64,000 nt of DNA. Origin: Karalla daura (lineage: Eukaryota; Chordata; Actinopteri; Chaetodontiformes; Leiognathidae). Location: assembly GCA_029224185.1 (NCBI GenBank), contig CM055189.1, positions 24,705,070-24,769,069 of the forward strand. Reading direction: 5' to 3'. The notes beneath the pieces were generated by a model, which had not been told where the DNA came from, did no database searches, and saw nothing but the letters and a program-made list of their open reading frames with translations. Below, piece after piece: positions 25,769 to 40,240 of this stretch; within the stretch, counting starts at the first letter, position 1; each line of letters starts with the position of its first letter. The position numbers were made by a program, and so were the translations under genes.

Positions 25769-28443
25769 GGTAGCAGCCTATATGAGGACAGTTGGTGCAT
25801 ATCAATCAGGATGCTGGGCACTCTCTGATGAGGACCACATCCCTCTTTCTCTCAACACCGTCAGCTCGTGCAAATGCATCACAAGGCCAGGGAGAGACTT
25901 TGGCAGCCGCTGTTGCCAGTTGCCTTTAGAAAAAAAAGGGGAAAAAAAAGAGGAGTGAAGAGCAGGAAGAATACTGTAATTCTGAGATGATAATAGCGCT
26001 GTCAGCATGTGTGGGAGTAAGTATTAGGGTTAGCTGGTGCAGGAGGGACGTGTTGTTGGTAAATGATGGCTCTGCACGGCGGCGTGGTTGTGGCCGGGAA
26101 CGGTCCGTCAGCAGTTTCCAGAATGTTCTGTGGTGTTGGTCTGGGGAAGTGGATGCCTCCACTCCAACCACACCCTCATGCGCGTCTGCAGGACCATCTA
26201 GCTCTTTAACGTTTGAGGAGCATCAATGTTTAAAGCTCAAAGAGAAACTTCCTTTTGCTTTTTTTTTTTTTTTACCAAGCGGCAGCACATTTTTTCCGCG
26301 CTCTTCCTTGATGCTTGGATGTCTGATTCTTGCAGCATGCACCCAAGCATCTAAAATGAGAACTCACTTCTACCCGGGGAGGAGACTGCAGCCACAGAGG
26401 TGCGGACGTCATGCGCGCTGCCCAGTGTGTGACTCAGCCATGTTGCCAACATGGTGGCGGCTGTTTATGCCCAAAGTGGCGGCCGCAATGGGAAACCTTT
26501 CCGCCGCTTTTGTGTCTACGTGCGTCATTCGGTGCCCTGCATCATTCATGCTGCACCTCAAATGAGTGCCTTCTCGGGCTAAATAAAGGCTAGCGAGTCT
26601 TATGTAACCGAGGTCCAAGTGTGCAATAACAGCGCGCCGAGGAGGAAGAAGAGACAACTTGTTCATGTCGTTCCCAAAATATCGCGGCGGCGTCACTCCG
26701 GCAGGCGCCGGCCGCGGCTTTGCTCAGATAGCGGCCGGTTTGCCTCTGCATGGGAACGGCTGAGTCTGCTCCCTCATTGATGTGTCTGTACGCGCTAACA
26801 AGTACCAAACAGTACAAGAAAAGTCAGAAAAGTGCATTACGAAACGAGCCTGATGTTTCCCGCGATGTCAGAACAACACTCAACGCTGTGTTTTTCGCTT
26901 CCCCCTTGTTAGCCAGGTTAGCCAAGGATTAGGGGCCGAGAAGCTAATGCCGAGCGAGCAGCTAATGGGTCTTTGAACAACAGATGTGGCTGCGCAGTGC
27001 TGTTTTCATGCGCTCGTTCAGTGAATGAGATAAATGACGGGGTAGCGGCCAGCAGAGAGCTGACCAGATCACGCAGACAACAATTATCCCACTTACTGAG
27101 ACAAAAGGCCAGGAAGCCGGAGCTGCGGAGGAGCGGCCTCGGCGCTTTGTACACAGCATTATGGATACATGTGATGGAACACTGACTCAATGTGTGGAAA
27201 ACGGAGAGTTGAAGTCAAGGCAAAAGCTCGTTTTTCACATTCTTTCCACGTTTCCTCTTTCCTCCTTTTTCATATCAAACTTCTTTTAGCCCGTAGGAAT
27301 ATCTCAGTGCTGTTTCCTTTAATGTACAACATTTAAGCCGCTGCAGTTTCTCCAAGCTTTCAGGCCATTGTCTTGGTTTTACAGCCTGCAGCTTAAAGGG
27401 CCAGTTAATTCCGCAATGAATCTGCACAGACACGCACTTCCTCAGAAATAAAACCACACGTCCCAGCGATGCAAAGTCCAACAACTGTGACTGCTCTGGT
27501 GATCGGTAACATCACGCTCCCCCTCATGCATATCTGGCCGCTCCGTCTTCTTGGCCATTTTCACTCCACTTTCTGTAATTTCAGTGGAAATAGCTTTTTA
27601 ATATTTATTAGCTCTGACTCCAATACTTTCTGCTCCGTTTCTGTCACCCCTACTCGAAGCGCTTGGAGAAACAGTGGCAGACAGAGAAACTCCCCGTCAG
27701 CCTGCAGTCAGATGTCTAATTACAGCGGTGCGGGTCACTGTGTTTACTGTACGTGACGTTCAGTGTCACCACTCTTAATCAGCCTTGTATCCGTCAGTGC
27801 ACCTGCTGCCCAGCACCTGACCCAGAATACTGGACGTAGATGCTACAGGTGGCCTGAAACAATTTCCTTGTAACTCTCTTGCGTTGGTATAATGCATTTG
27901 CACGCCCGCTTTGCTGCCTTGCACTCAGAATCGCTCCCACGTCACACATCTCACAGCTCCCAAGGTCACCTGTGAAATTCGTCTCATGTCGTCCCCAGCA
28001 GGAAGTGCTGGTGGCAGCGCAAGACATTTCAAACAAAATAAAAAAAGGCAAAGGCACTTTTTCCACGTCGCTTTCAATATTTGTTACGCTGAAACCTGCT
28101 GTTCCTCCCTGCTCTGCTGAAAAAGAAGGACACATTCGAGTACCCTTTCCCGGTGACTTTACACTGTCACTTTAATCCACCGTCTCACTAACACACTTTG
28201 TCTTCAGGCTTAGTTTCATCTTTTGCTCTTGTGCTGCTTTCCTCTTTTATCTCCTCCTCTACTTAGTCTGTAGTATTTTTCTACATAACCTCACATACAC
28301 CAGAATCAGAGCAATTACTCGCCTGCCCCACTGTAATAACAGTGCTAAAGAGAGGAAAACAAGCCCTTTCCCACCACAGGCCTCTCAGTCACAGGATAAA
28401 AGATGACAGGGGAGGATGTGGATGGGAGCGGCACTGACAAAAC
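25768..28443. other. non-coding sequence with a CpG-rich patch
   Basis: The 26380-26760 portion is rich in CG dinucleotides (GCGCGC, CGCGGCGGCG, GCCGGCCGCGG). It includes an inverted CCATGTT/AACATGG pair and a GGTGGCGGC motif. No coding exon is recognised. It could be a distal CpG island or an unannotated non-coding transcript start. Confidence 0.45.
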
Positions 28444-28445
28444 AC

Positions 28446-28474
<29 letters not shown>
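28444..28474. repeat. CA microsatellite
   Basis: CA tract of about 30 bp. Confidence 0.9.
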
Positions 28475-28476
<2 letters not shown>

Positions 28477-31305
28477 CTCTGCAATGTCACCACCTGCCAC
28501 TGCCTCACAGGGAGGATCTGGCTCTGAGAACTTCACTCGGAGGTCCGGAAAAAGTATTCAGAAGAAAAAAAAAACACCTTGATGACCTCTCAACTCTTGG
28601 AATGGGCTCCTGTCACCTGGCTGGTAATTACCTGCCAATCTGGCCAGTAGATGGACCTGCAAAGATAAAGGGGTGGCAGGCAAAGATCAGACCCAGTCGC
28701 CAGGATGGGGAGAGAGGGAGAGAGAGAAATATATGAGGAGGAGACGGAGGCAGAGGCACTGGAAAGAAGCTGAGGCGGAGGCTCATAATGAGGCCTGTGA
28801 AACAGACACAGCTGTCAGAGTGGCAGAGGCAGACAGAGACGGCCGGGATGGAAACACACACCCTTGTTCCTCATCTATGGATGCCAATTTGGGGGCTTTC
28901 ATCTGGGGATGCCATTGTGCTCCATTGTGCTCCATTTTAGGGCTCTGATACTGTACGCCTGCTATTGTGTAAGACAAACTGCACGGGGTACAGAGGAGCC
29001 CACTGCTGCTGAGCAGATGATTAGAGAGAAAAAAGGGAATATGGAAACGAGTACCAAAAACTGGCCTACATAATGAAATCTTGTTTTTACATTTGGTGAA
29101 GAGTATTTTTGCAGTTTCAGACAAATGTATAAATGTTCATTTTCAAAAGTATAAAACATGTAATAGTTGACTGAATTGAGTTTTGACCACATCACTTCCT
29201 CTTCCACTGACACCGTGTTGAAGTGGAGCAAAAACTCATTCTCTTCGTCTGTTGGATCCATTATTTAGGCCCAGGCATCAATATTGAATGGCTGGTAGTT
29301 CCTGGACTGTTCATGCTGACTGCACATCAACTTTGACTTTCTGTCACCGTCACTCGGTCGGTTGTTTAAAAAAAGAAAAGGGGGGAAAAAAAAGCAAGTC
29401 TCTCCTTGGCATGTTTTAAATCAAGGTTGTTATGGCTGCATGTGGTGAATTGTAATGTCTACAAGAATGTGAACTTTTGTGAAGTGAGGAGCCCAACAAA
29501 ACAACACAACACAAACAGAGATTTCACGCTTGAAACACCAACAGTGGGACTCCGGGTTTACTCTCCCTGCATAAAAGAGAGAAGTGATCTAACTGGATGT
29601 CTTTCCACATTCAGAGTCCTTGCATCCTCCTTCACCCGGGCGCTTCTGCCGTGATGTCATCTCAAGTCTGTGAGGCTTCAGTGCTCAAGGCTCATAGCAG
29701 ACGCTGGAGCCAGAGAGGGAGCAGCATTTGGCCCTCTGACCTCTTATTTTGGCAGAGAGAGCAGCTTCCTGTTTGCAGTCTTGCAGGCGGACAGACAGGC
29801 AGCAGGTGGACAGACTGTGGATCAGTGACCTGTGACAGACTGTGGACACACCTGCTGGAGCTGCAGGCAAAACCTTCGGAAAGGTATCACAGGAGCAAAC
29901 GGGTGAGTCTGAGCCCAAAAGAGCAGACATGATATGAGAGAAAGGGCAACCGGAGGGGGTGGGTTGGGGGGGTGGGGGGGTGCAAGCACAAGAGCTCATT
30001 CATTTTATTTCACCGCTGCAAATGAATAATTTCATACCCGTGTTACGATCGCCAAGGGCAAAAACACTCTGGAGAGAATTAGCAGCAGCGAGGTTCATTT
30101 CGCCTCCCAAGTTAATCACTCATCACTTCTGAATCCGCCACTCCTCCGGACGCTGCTTTAATCAAATAACGCGTAAAAACAAGTGTCAGTAAAGTTGAAC
30201 CTCATCACGTCTCCACCAGTGGCTTCAAGTGGCCATGTTTAATTCATAGTTTTCCCTGGATGATGTAGAGAGCGGCGCTCGATATTGCTCCGGACAACGG
30301 CAAGCTACTCGAAATGATGAAAAACCGGCTAATCATCATTTCCTTCCCTTTAAACCCGCCGTTCTTGTGGGAGCCTGTGAAAAACGACAAGGCTTGGCTC
30401 CGGGCCGCGCAGACAGTTTAGCACCATCGCACTCCGTCACTGCCACGTCGCCGTCCTCCGCTTTGTTTTTGTCGATCTCATTATGACCACTGTTCCTCCT
30501 CCTCTCTGGCTCCGCTCGGCTTGCTGCCTGACAAGCTGAGCATAATGGAGATGGGTAGGAGAGGCTCGGAGCGTGGCCCCCGAGCACGCTGATAAGAATA
30601 AACTGAATAGCTGCGAGAGTTATGGTAATAGATTCATTTGGACTTCTGATAGTTTGAATAGGCGGCCTGCGTCTGTGTGCGCGCTCCTCCCTCCCTTTCC
30701 CTCCCTTTCGTCCTCTCCAGCAGGATGCCAACGGGACACTGGAGATGGGTCGTTCCGGAAGCAGGCGACAGACGAGCAGCGACTCTCGGCTGCGATTTGG
30801 GAAATGTACGAGCGAACATTACGGATCCATTTTGCCCGCATTCGGAGTATGTCTCTTTGTTTTTCTTTTAAAAAGAGGCCAGTAAGCTAATGGGCACCGG
30901 AGCATGAAATCATATTTTAACTATACATCAGAGCTGAGTGCACTGTAATAGGCTTTGCTGCCGAGCTGCCGTGAGGACGGGGCGCACGCAGGCCAGCATC
31001 CTGTGGGCATTGATCAGTGGGACACATTCAACTCTCAGCCTCGTCTGGAGATGGACTGACGCCTCTTGTCATGCCCTTAACATTTTGGCAGACTGCTTTT
31101 ATTAAGTCTATTCCTCTTTTTGTCCAAGAAAAATAGTTCTCACCCTCCATCCACACACACACACACACACACATACACACAGTCTAACTTCATCTTCTCC
31201 TCTCTCTTCCTGTTTCTTCCCCATCTTCTCTCGCTTTTTTCCTTCAGTGCCCAGGGGTGCTCATTTTTCAACAAGCTACAGTTTGCCACGGCCAGCTTGT
31301 GCATT

Positions 31306-31336
<31 letters not shown>

Positions 31337-34300
31337 TGCACACACACGTACAAATAAATAAAGAGAAGCACACACATACAGCTTCTGCAGAGTGTTTGCA
31401 TTATAGATCTGCAGAGGAAAAACAGCAGCGGCAGATACCTGGAGGTAATCATCAGGAAATTAATTTGAGGCGATGCGGGCGAGTGGCGATTGATTGTCTG
31501 CCTCCTGTGTTGCTATGATGCCCACAGCAAGGCAGCCAGGCTTTATCTGAAGCACCTCTACAATAAAACATATACATCCACACACACACACATATATATA
31601 CAGTACCTTAAAGCGAGAGCAGAAAGATGAGACATATGAGGAATACTAACAGCCTCTGTGGGGCTGGAGGTGAAAATAAAAGCATGCAAGTTGACATACT
31701 CCTCTCATTACATCAGGGACTGTGGAGCTCGGCGCTTCGTGCTCCTGGAGAGATAAAAAACGCAGATAGAGAATGTGGGAACTCTGAGAACGGATAATTT
31801 AGCACATCTTTGCTTTGCATCTTTCTCCACTTTGTCAAAATGCTTTGTGGAAATCACTCATTACCAGTGTCCACGGGTTAGAGAGAAGCACTGCAATAAC
31901 ATCAGGAGCTGCATTTATGGATCTTTGATTAATGATGCTCCTCCCCAGCCGTCTGCTCCCTAATGCAATATGTATGCATTGTTTTTCCTGCATTTCCTCT
32001 GCGACGCTGAATGGACTGCAACTAATTACACGCGCGGTAAAATGAAAAATACAAACAGCTTTCGCACATTCAATTTGCATTAAATCGGGCTTTAATGTCG
32101 CTTCTTTTTAAGCCTGATAAAAACCAGACGACACGTCCCTCACAGAGATCAGTCTCTACAGTGGTTGTTTGTGTCTTCACTTTGTTCTGGGAGACGGGGC
32201 CAGCGTGGAATGGAAGTGGAACAGGAGTCCTTTAGCAGCTCAACCTCATTATAACTTTTCAATTAAGGGGGTGACTGAAGTCTGCGGCGATGGCAGAATC
32301 AGAAACTCTCCAACCAGTCGGGGCTTTTTTAATCATTCCCTTTGGTTCAAGGGGAAACTATGAATGAAGGGGTAATGAATGGCCCCCGTGAACCGCTCTG
32401 CCAACTGAAAACAGGCCGCTCAACTGTGTTTTTGTTGGAGAAGTCGATGTTTTTAATAAGTCAGCAACAAATGATGAAACACTGTCATTCACATGCAGAC
32501 TAAACACGTAGGGCACATCTCAGATGCTGATTGAACAGCGCTAAACAGCACATTAAAGAGTGCTCCGGAATCCCAGGCAATTTGCTTTTTTTTTATGTCA
32601 AAACCCATGTTTTTAAATTGCTTGCCGGCAGGTCAGACAAAAGCCTCAAAGGATACAGAACGACTATAAAAAGGCACAGACCAACCTGAGGAGAACGGAA
32701 AACATCCACCAAGAGATGCCGAACAATCGCAAAATGACATAAAGTGACCATAAGGTTATTCTGGGTGTCTTGAGTCTGTTGAAGAGAAATTGAAGGCATT
32801 CGCACGTGCGCCATGGCCTGTTTCAGTCCTGTGATGTATTCAGTGGACAATGCTTATCCATACAAAGTGTCCCACTTTGAAGTTTACAGTCCAATTCGTG
32901 TCTACGATGTCAAACTGAAGGACAAGTGAGCATTTCGTGTAATCTTTCTTAACATAATCTTATTATTCCCAATTAACACATGCACATTTTAAAAGCTGAA
33001 TTATTATCAGATGGGCTCAGACTCTGCACTCAGCCTGCTCGGCTCTCCACACATCCAATGAGCACTCAAACATGACTGATCGATGCAAATTGCACTGCAA
33101 AAACAAAGCACACATACCAAAATGTTGTTTTTGCCCCACTGATACTGCAGACTTTGTGCCATAGCAGCTATTTATTGACATCATTTCTTGTCGTGAGACT
33201 CCAGGTTCGGACAAGGGTTAGGCGCAAAAGGGGGTCAAGAAGGGAGGACGTCATACTATTGAAAGAGAGTTGGGATTTATTACACTAAATAAATATTTAA
33301 CCATTAAAAATCCACGTCTTATTATTTGCCCTCATTCAAAAGTTTGAAACCTGTCCCGCTGAGTTTGTTCGCACAAATGATGGGAGCAGTGAGCCGTGAG
33401 CGCTTTGTGAAGCGGCTGAAAACCAGGACGGCGCTCTGCTTCTCCTCTGATACACGCTCGTTACAGTATGTTCGGCGACGTCAGCTCCTCTCATCTGCTG
33501 CCGATCGTCTCGTCCCACTCACTGTCTGACTGACTGACATCCCTCTCTTCTGCTTCCTGCTCCTCTGCAAGCGGCGGGCCACATGGGGGAATCCGTCGCC
33601 TTTTAAGGCAGATTGTTTTGCTGCTACTTGTGGGTGTTTTTCTTTTCTTTCCTCTCCTTTCTTTCACGCAAATTACCTCCCCCGCTCCCCGCCCGCCCAC
33701 CCCTCGGCTGAGGGAGTCGTTCTCCGGTGCGGTCGGCGTAAGAGCCCGGCTCAGACGACACGGGGCTGCCAGCAGACCGCCGCAGATTTGCCCCAATCCC
33801 TCTTCACAGTTGTCTTATCCCAGGTCTCATTATCCCAAGGCTCTGGCAGTCATCAGCTGCACAGTCAACGTCCGGCGAATCCACTCGGAGCGAGCCCAGA
33901 GCATCTTCATTATGTTCCCGGCAAAGCCAATGCATACATCACAGTCGGCTGGGGAGGCCCTTATGCATGGCTTATTTCACCGGGGTCTGAAGGAGTCCTC
34001 CCTGGGAGGAAAGTGAAAAAAGAGCGGTCTATTTTTGTAAAATGTCTGATACATATGCATCCATTTGCTCATTTGCTGTTTCTATGGTGAAACCCAGCCT
34101 CTTTTCTTCCAGGATTCATCTTTCTTTGCCTTTCTCCCTCGCTCCTATTTGAGACCTTAATCTTCACATTTCATATTTCGGGGCTTTGATCAGGTTTGTG
34201 TGGTGCACATCATCATGCAAGTGCTCTCACACAGCCGTGGGCTACCATCTTTTTTTGTCAATCAAAATACAGTTCAGCCAGTTTTCTTAATTATACATCA

Positions 34301-35712
34301 CAAACAAAGTCCTGCACACTTCAAAAGGTGAGAGTGAGCGTTTGGATGGTGTGCTGTTCAGTCTTTAAGCACTCAGGTGTCTCTCTGACAGTGTCAGTGG
34401 AGGGCAGTGGCTCAAATCCCAGACCTGAACGTTGTGCTGCGGCTGGCTCTCAGCTCAGACACATCACGCCTGCCTGTGTTTGCCATCTCTCCCCCTTCTT
34501 GCTCGGCCCTTTGAAGTCAGGCTTTCTCTGCAGTCTGAGCTCTCCCACACGTGTCATTAGGAGCAACCCTCCCCTCCCAGCCCGTCTCTGCCCCGCATGT
34601 CTCATCCCACCCGAGAGGTTTAGAGCCTCACCCAGCGACTGGCTGATCAACTCCCCGTGGGAGTACGAGAAAAAAAGAAATTTGAGAGAAAAAAGTGAGA
34701 TATTGATGTGACGCAAGCCTTTAGTGTCACTGCGGAGGAATGAAAGCAGCGCGGTCTTCTTCTTCATTAGTGCCTAATTACATTTCTTGCTTATAGAGTG
34801 AGACTGCTCCTTTGATGTAACACTAATTAATAGAGATTTCGTAAAAAAAAAAAAAAAACATGATAGAAAAAGCGGAATTCCTTCAGAAGCTTTGGAGAAG
34901 GATTAGCTGAAGCACCAGAATTATACTGGTTATGACTGCCTGCTCTCTAAAACAGTATTTTAGCAATTAAGGTGATTAGACAAAGCAAGAACAATAAGAA
35001 TCAATGGCGATTACACCACATTTCAGGGTAAATCACTTGTCGTTATTAAAGTGCCGGAGAAATGAATCACGGCGGCCTGACAGGAAGCCATTTGGTTGCG
35101 GGGATAATGTAGCTGAGGCGTGAACGTTGAGGCGCAGGTCACTGCAGGGTCAGGGGGGGGGGTGGAGATAATGCATTGTCCCAACGATGCTCCTGTTTCA
35201 TGTCCAGTGCTCAGGTGAAGCTGACCTCTGCTCCGCCATCACACAGCCGAGCTGTTAAACTGAACGTGAAGGTTCATTTTGGCCCTCAGCTCACAGCAGC
35301 AGCAGCGCTGGCTTTTCCCCGGCTGTGGTCTGATTGCCTCCGTTAACCACTGTCTGCTCAATTGTCCTCATTGTCATAGTTACACAGAGCCAGCGAGCCT
35401 CTCACACCCACTGATGGCAATGAGGACACGTTGTGATGTTTCAGGTCTCTATGTGCCACTTTTCTCTAATATCAGAGACATCATAACATCATATAAAATC
35501 TACAGTGTATTGACTCGCCCCATTTCCAAATGGTCACATCCACTGATTTTCATAATCGCAATAACAATATAAAATAACGCTCTCATAATGCTCTGAATAT
35601 CAATAACATTGCTCCAGCGAGAAGAAGTGATGGAGGACACTGAAATGTAGTTACAGCTTTGAGTCCAGTGGTTCGATTGCAGGGACCACGTTTTTCAGGT
35701 CTAGTGTAACAG
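28475..35712. other. non-coding, mostly unique sequence
   Basis: Small repeats: CA (31151-31180), CT (31306-31337), CA/TA (about 31580-31602), an A run (34842-34858) and a short G run (35152-35161). Repeat-free complex segments include 30030-30330, 31940-32110 and 34960-35110. No gene is seen. Confidence 0.55.
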
Positions 35713-35811
35713 CCCAGTGTAGTGTGACAGCAGTGTGGTGTAATAGCACAGACATAACGCTGCAGCATGACATCACAGACGGTACAGTGTAGTGTAATAG
35801 CACTGACATAA
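35713..35811. repeat. short imperfect tandem repeat
   Basis: The motif CAGTGTGGTGTAATAGCAC + AGACATAAC at 35731-35758 recurs as CAGTGTAGTGTAATAGCAC + TGACATAAC at 35785-35811. A partial copy (CAGTGTAGTGTGACAG) lies just upstream. The unit is about 54 bp. Confidence 0.8.
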
Positions 35812-38800
35812 CACGGTCACAGCAGATTGTTTAAACTTTGATGCAACAGTGTCGAAGCGTTTAGGTCAGTGCTGAGCCCTTTTTCGTGAAGAGGAGACTA
35901 TCTTTCCACTCTAAGCTAATTCACCACTGGCCTCCTGATCCTCGATCATAGATCATTTCCACTATCTTTTAGATTCAGAAAAAAAGTCCAGTCTAGATGT
36001 ACCCGGCAGCACCACTGAATGCCTTCAAGTGCCTGCAGCTGAACAACTGCAATCCCCTCTGTTTTTGCCAGTCATCCTGCAACAGCAACGCAACAGCTCT
36101 AATTCATGAAATATGCAGCCACTCGCGTCTTAATTGGGACCAAAAGAAATTCTCCTCGACATCTGCAACTGATACCTGTTAATTACTGAAATTACCGTTA
36201 AGACCCCGCTCCTGGCCCGGCGAGCTTTTAATGGCCTGCGCCAGATTATTTATCTGACACGTTTCCCGTTTGTCCACCAACAGAACTCCCGGGCACCTGA
36301 CAGATGTCTCCTCCAGATTCCCACAACTCTCTCCGACTCTGCCGATTGGACGATCGCAGTTAGAGCGGAGCGGCAAGGAACCGCATGTCTGATCGTGTTA
36401 TTCAGCGCATCTACCACCATCCACTATTGTCCGAAAATGTTCCTCAGTATCTGCGGTATGTTTTCACCTTTCTATGGCCTCATCACCCCGAAGAGCCCTT
36501 CCTGAGAAATTCTGCTTTTCCAATTAACGTTAACATGGCGAGGAAATTAATTCAGTGTCACCGCGACCTCCAACAGGGATAACAATCAGGCTGCTGACGG
36601 GCGCCACTTGACGGGAGCCATTCACAGATTTGTTTTGGTCCCCGGTCGGTTGGAAATGTTTCCTCCTGGGGAAAATTGTGATCATGATGAAAGTGCAACA
36701 ACGCGGCGGTCCTGGGAATCACAGCGGCACAGTGCTTTGCAGATGGTGAGTATAATTAGTGTCCTGATATTAAAGGAACTTCCAGTCCTTGCTCCACTGC
36801 ATCCTTCCTCTCTCGCTCTGTCTCTGGGTAATATTTAACCTAGATAAAGTGATAGGGGTTTTTTTTTCCTATTATTTCACACACACACTCGAACGATTTT
36901 TTTTTTCTTAGAATTTGGCCTGGATTCGTGAACCTGACCCTCCAGTTCGGCCCATTGAAAGGATAATTTGGGTTTATTGCAACATGTGTCTTATTTTCAT
37001 AGTTTGGACTATTATGACTAACATTACTCTCACCGTGTGCATTGCAGGGTTCTGGGAATATGAGGCTGATAAGAAGCAAGAAGGGCCCCCAAACACCAGG
37101 CTCGAAAGCTGGAATTGGATGAAAATGAATAGCTGTGTGGAAGAGCTGGAAAGTGAAAAGTTGTTTGCGATACTGGATCTCACTGTATGAGCTTTAGATT
37201 TTTAGAGGAAGGCAATTGTCCGTCCTTGTGTTGTGCTGGAAGCTTTAAATAATGAATGAAAGCATCGATGCTTTGCCACATGCGAGTCAAACACACGTGT
37301 GTGTGCAAAACAACAGTGCGAATAGAAGCTTCTGACACACACACACACACACACAAAGGTATTTAAAGCATCTTGAAAGCATGTTTTCATATTGACTCCA
37401 TTATCAGCCTTGCAAAGGGACCGCCTCAGAAGTGCAGCCCGGGAAATCCAAGTAAGTGTAGATAATTTAAATGAAGACCGTGATTAGAGAGATTTATTTT
37501 TGAAAGTTATTAGAACAACATCCGTACTACGCAATTATCCCCTAATAAACAGACCCAGTCAGTCACCACCTCCACTCCACCTCTGTTTTGCAGAGCACCA
37601 GGTCTCACCAGCACAGCCACCAAGTCCAAGAGCCATCAAATCTCACAGTCCTCAAGTATAAACGACGTTGTGGACACAGTGTGCGCACAATGCTATTAAA
37701 AAGGTTGGACGCGATCGCCCGGGTGGGAAAATAAGTGACCTCAGTCTCTGCCATGCAGGGTTAAATAGCCCAGCACAGGACGCACATAATGTGGGGATTA
37801 TGCAGGAGGTCGAGGCATTAGTGATGCGAGTACTTTTTGTATCTTGGCTCCATTGAGTCACAGGCTCGGCTCGCAGCTCCGCTGTGTCCTGCTCAGGGCC
37901 TGCCAGCGTCAACCTGCCAAGCAAACAGCAGGTACAGGCAGGAGAGCACTAACAGCAACCTGCACACACACGCACATGCACACACACACACAGACACACA
38001 GGAGTGCACAACTGCTTAAACACAAAATAAAAAGCAAATACAACTGCATTTTCCTTGACACCCAATCCGTCAGATGGCGGATATTTCCGTTCCATATTCA
38101 TGCGGACATAAATAATCCGTCTCGCGGCCTGTCCTCCGTCGCCGAAAATTGACCGCATAATTAGCAGTCGAGGACGGCACCACAGGTGAATTTGCTTACT
38201 CATCTCCTCTGCAGATAAATGGGAGCAGCGCGGGCCGATCATCAGTTACCAGAGTGAGACAGGTGGCGCAGGAGAGTCCCCCCACAGCAGCGTGAGCTGG
38301 CATCCGCCCGGCCACTGTGCCGCCCAGGGGGGGGGCCACAGATGGGCGCAGTGCAGCCGGAGGCTGAGGGCCCCGGTACGCTCCACTGCGGAGAAACGCA
38401 CTTTCCCCAACTCCACAGCCCACAAAGTCAAGGTCAGCCCCACCAGACAGCGCCGGGTTATTCTTCTCCTTTCTCCAGTCCATTCATCTGCACACGCCGA
38501 CAGGAAGACAGAGCCAGTGCGTAGCACCATCTCACACGGGAGAAAGTGGTTGGAGAGATGGTTTATTGTGCAGTGGAGCACACAGATGAACTGCAGCACT
38601 GCTCCGGCTTCATCCCCAGCTCTTTACACTAAGTTACCAGTGTGTCTCTGTGGGCTCCACCTGTCTGTGGCGTCTCATGCCTCTTCATGGACGTATGATG
38701 CTGGCACAGATGCCACCTTGGCCCTCTCCCTCTTCCATCAAATTCCATCATTATTCAACCAAAAGACGCTAAACCCTTCTTTCCAGCCTCTCTAGTGAGA

Positions 38801-40174
38801 ACATACATTTCTTTCAGTAAGATTTTCTTAAAGTTTTGCTGGTGAGAGAATTGAGAGAGTGACCTGTGGGTCAAGCAGTAATTAAAGAAAAATGCTTCTT
38901 TCGCTCCGCTACACAAAAAAACAAATACCTCAGCCCGAGTAATACCTCTGAGTAACTCAGTGGTATTTCAGCCCAATTCAAACGGCAGGTGAATCGGTCC
39001 AAACAACAGACCTGAGTTGCACTTTTACTTTGACGCGAGTGAATAGCACCAAAGCCATCTTCAAAGCCAGAAAGCCCCGGGGGAAATGTTCCCAGCCCTT
39101 CATCCTGTGCGATCCCAGCAGTCAGTGCCTCATGGCTAACCGTAATGGGTAACCTGCTTTCAGCCCGTGTCTCACTGCATGATGTAATAAATGTCAGAAT
39201 CGCGATCTGAGCAGATAAAAGCCTCCGAGCGGAGCCGCTAACGTGGTTTACTCCTCCGTCTGACGGCTGGGACGCGGGGGCACAGATGTTGTTGTGGTTT
39301 TCGTTGCTGCTGTTGTTGTGAGCGTTGCGCGTCAGCCCGTGTTTTGCGCCCCGTGCTTTATTGGCGCGTGGAGGTAGCAGCCCTCACACAGCGACAATGC
39401 AGCCGTGCCTGGCGCAGAGGCGCTAACAGGAGAGTGGTGACGCCCACACACACACACTCATGATGAGATCCTGAGGTCCTCCTCCCTCCCTCTGGCAGCT
39501 TCACTTTGTGCACCAGGCTGACTAGAGGTGTGACAGAGCCCACGTGTCACACTTATATCTAACGTCACATCGTTGCAACATTTGTAAGTACACACGAACG
39601 AGGTCACAATGACGTTGCGGGGCCTGCCGTGCATCTTCAGCCGGGAATAGGCTGCCGTCAGGGGTGTCTGTTTGATTCCGGGTGCCCCCCACGGAACGGA
39701 GCAGGTACCTTTGATTCAGCCCCTGTAGTCAGAGAAGTTCTTGCTGCGAGGGAAACTTCAGAGCTGGAGATGCCACATTTGTGTTGCCGCATCATCAGAT
39801 CAAACGGAAAATTTCAGATGCCTCCTACATTATTTTACACAATCCTGAATAATGCAGCCGCGCACGATGGGTAATTCATTGAGGTGCTCGTTTCAAATGA
39901 ACGCCTGGCATTCGGAGGTGGGTGGGATGGTCTGCGCTGAGAGGGAGCGGGTGACCCCCGCAGTTTTACCCCCCGCTGCCAGGCTCTTGATGCTGAAGTG
40001 GTGGCACTCAGGCATGAATCCCATCAGGCCAATCACGGAGCTGCAGCTGATGTCATCGGATCTGCCCGCCACTCACCTGCCGGCCTCTTTCACACAGACG
40101 AGAGAGGGATGAATGTTCCCACGTCCCGCTCCCCTCGTAAGGGATTAGTGAACTGAGGAGTGGCTCTGAGATGT
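35812..40174. other. non-coding, mostly unique sequence
   Basis: Contains a CA tract (about 37336-37355) and CA-rich repeats (about 37960-38000). The 36360-36600 segment is repeat-free and looks like a conserved non-coding candidate. No coding exon is recognised. Confidence 0.55.
36500..36600. promoter_or_regulatory. candidate conserved non-coding element
   Basis: CCAATTAACGTTAACATGG with the palindrome TTAACGTTAA (36524-36533), then GGAAATTAATTCAGTGTC. The core sequence could bind homeodomain or HNF1-like factors. This is motif-based inference. Confidence 0.3.
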
Positions 40175-40240
40175 TTGTGTGTGTGTGTGTGTGTGTGGGT
40201 GTGTGTGTGTGTGGGTGTGTGTGTGGGTGTGTGTGTGGGG
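40175..40240. repeat. GT microsatellite with GGGT interruptions
   Basis: GT tract of about 65 bp. Confidence 0.9.

Noticed and set aside
37259..37274. 16-bp palindrome AAAGCATCGATGCTTT
   Set aside because: About one palindrome of this length is expected by chance in 64 kb.
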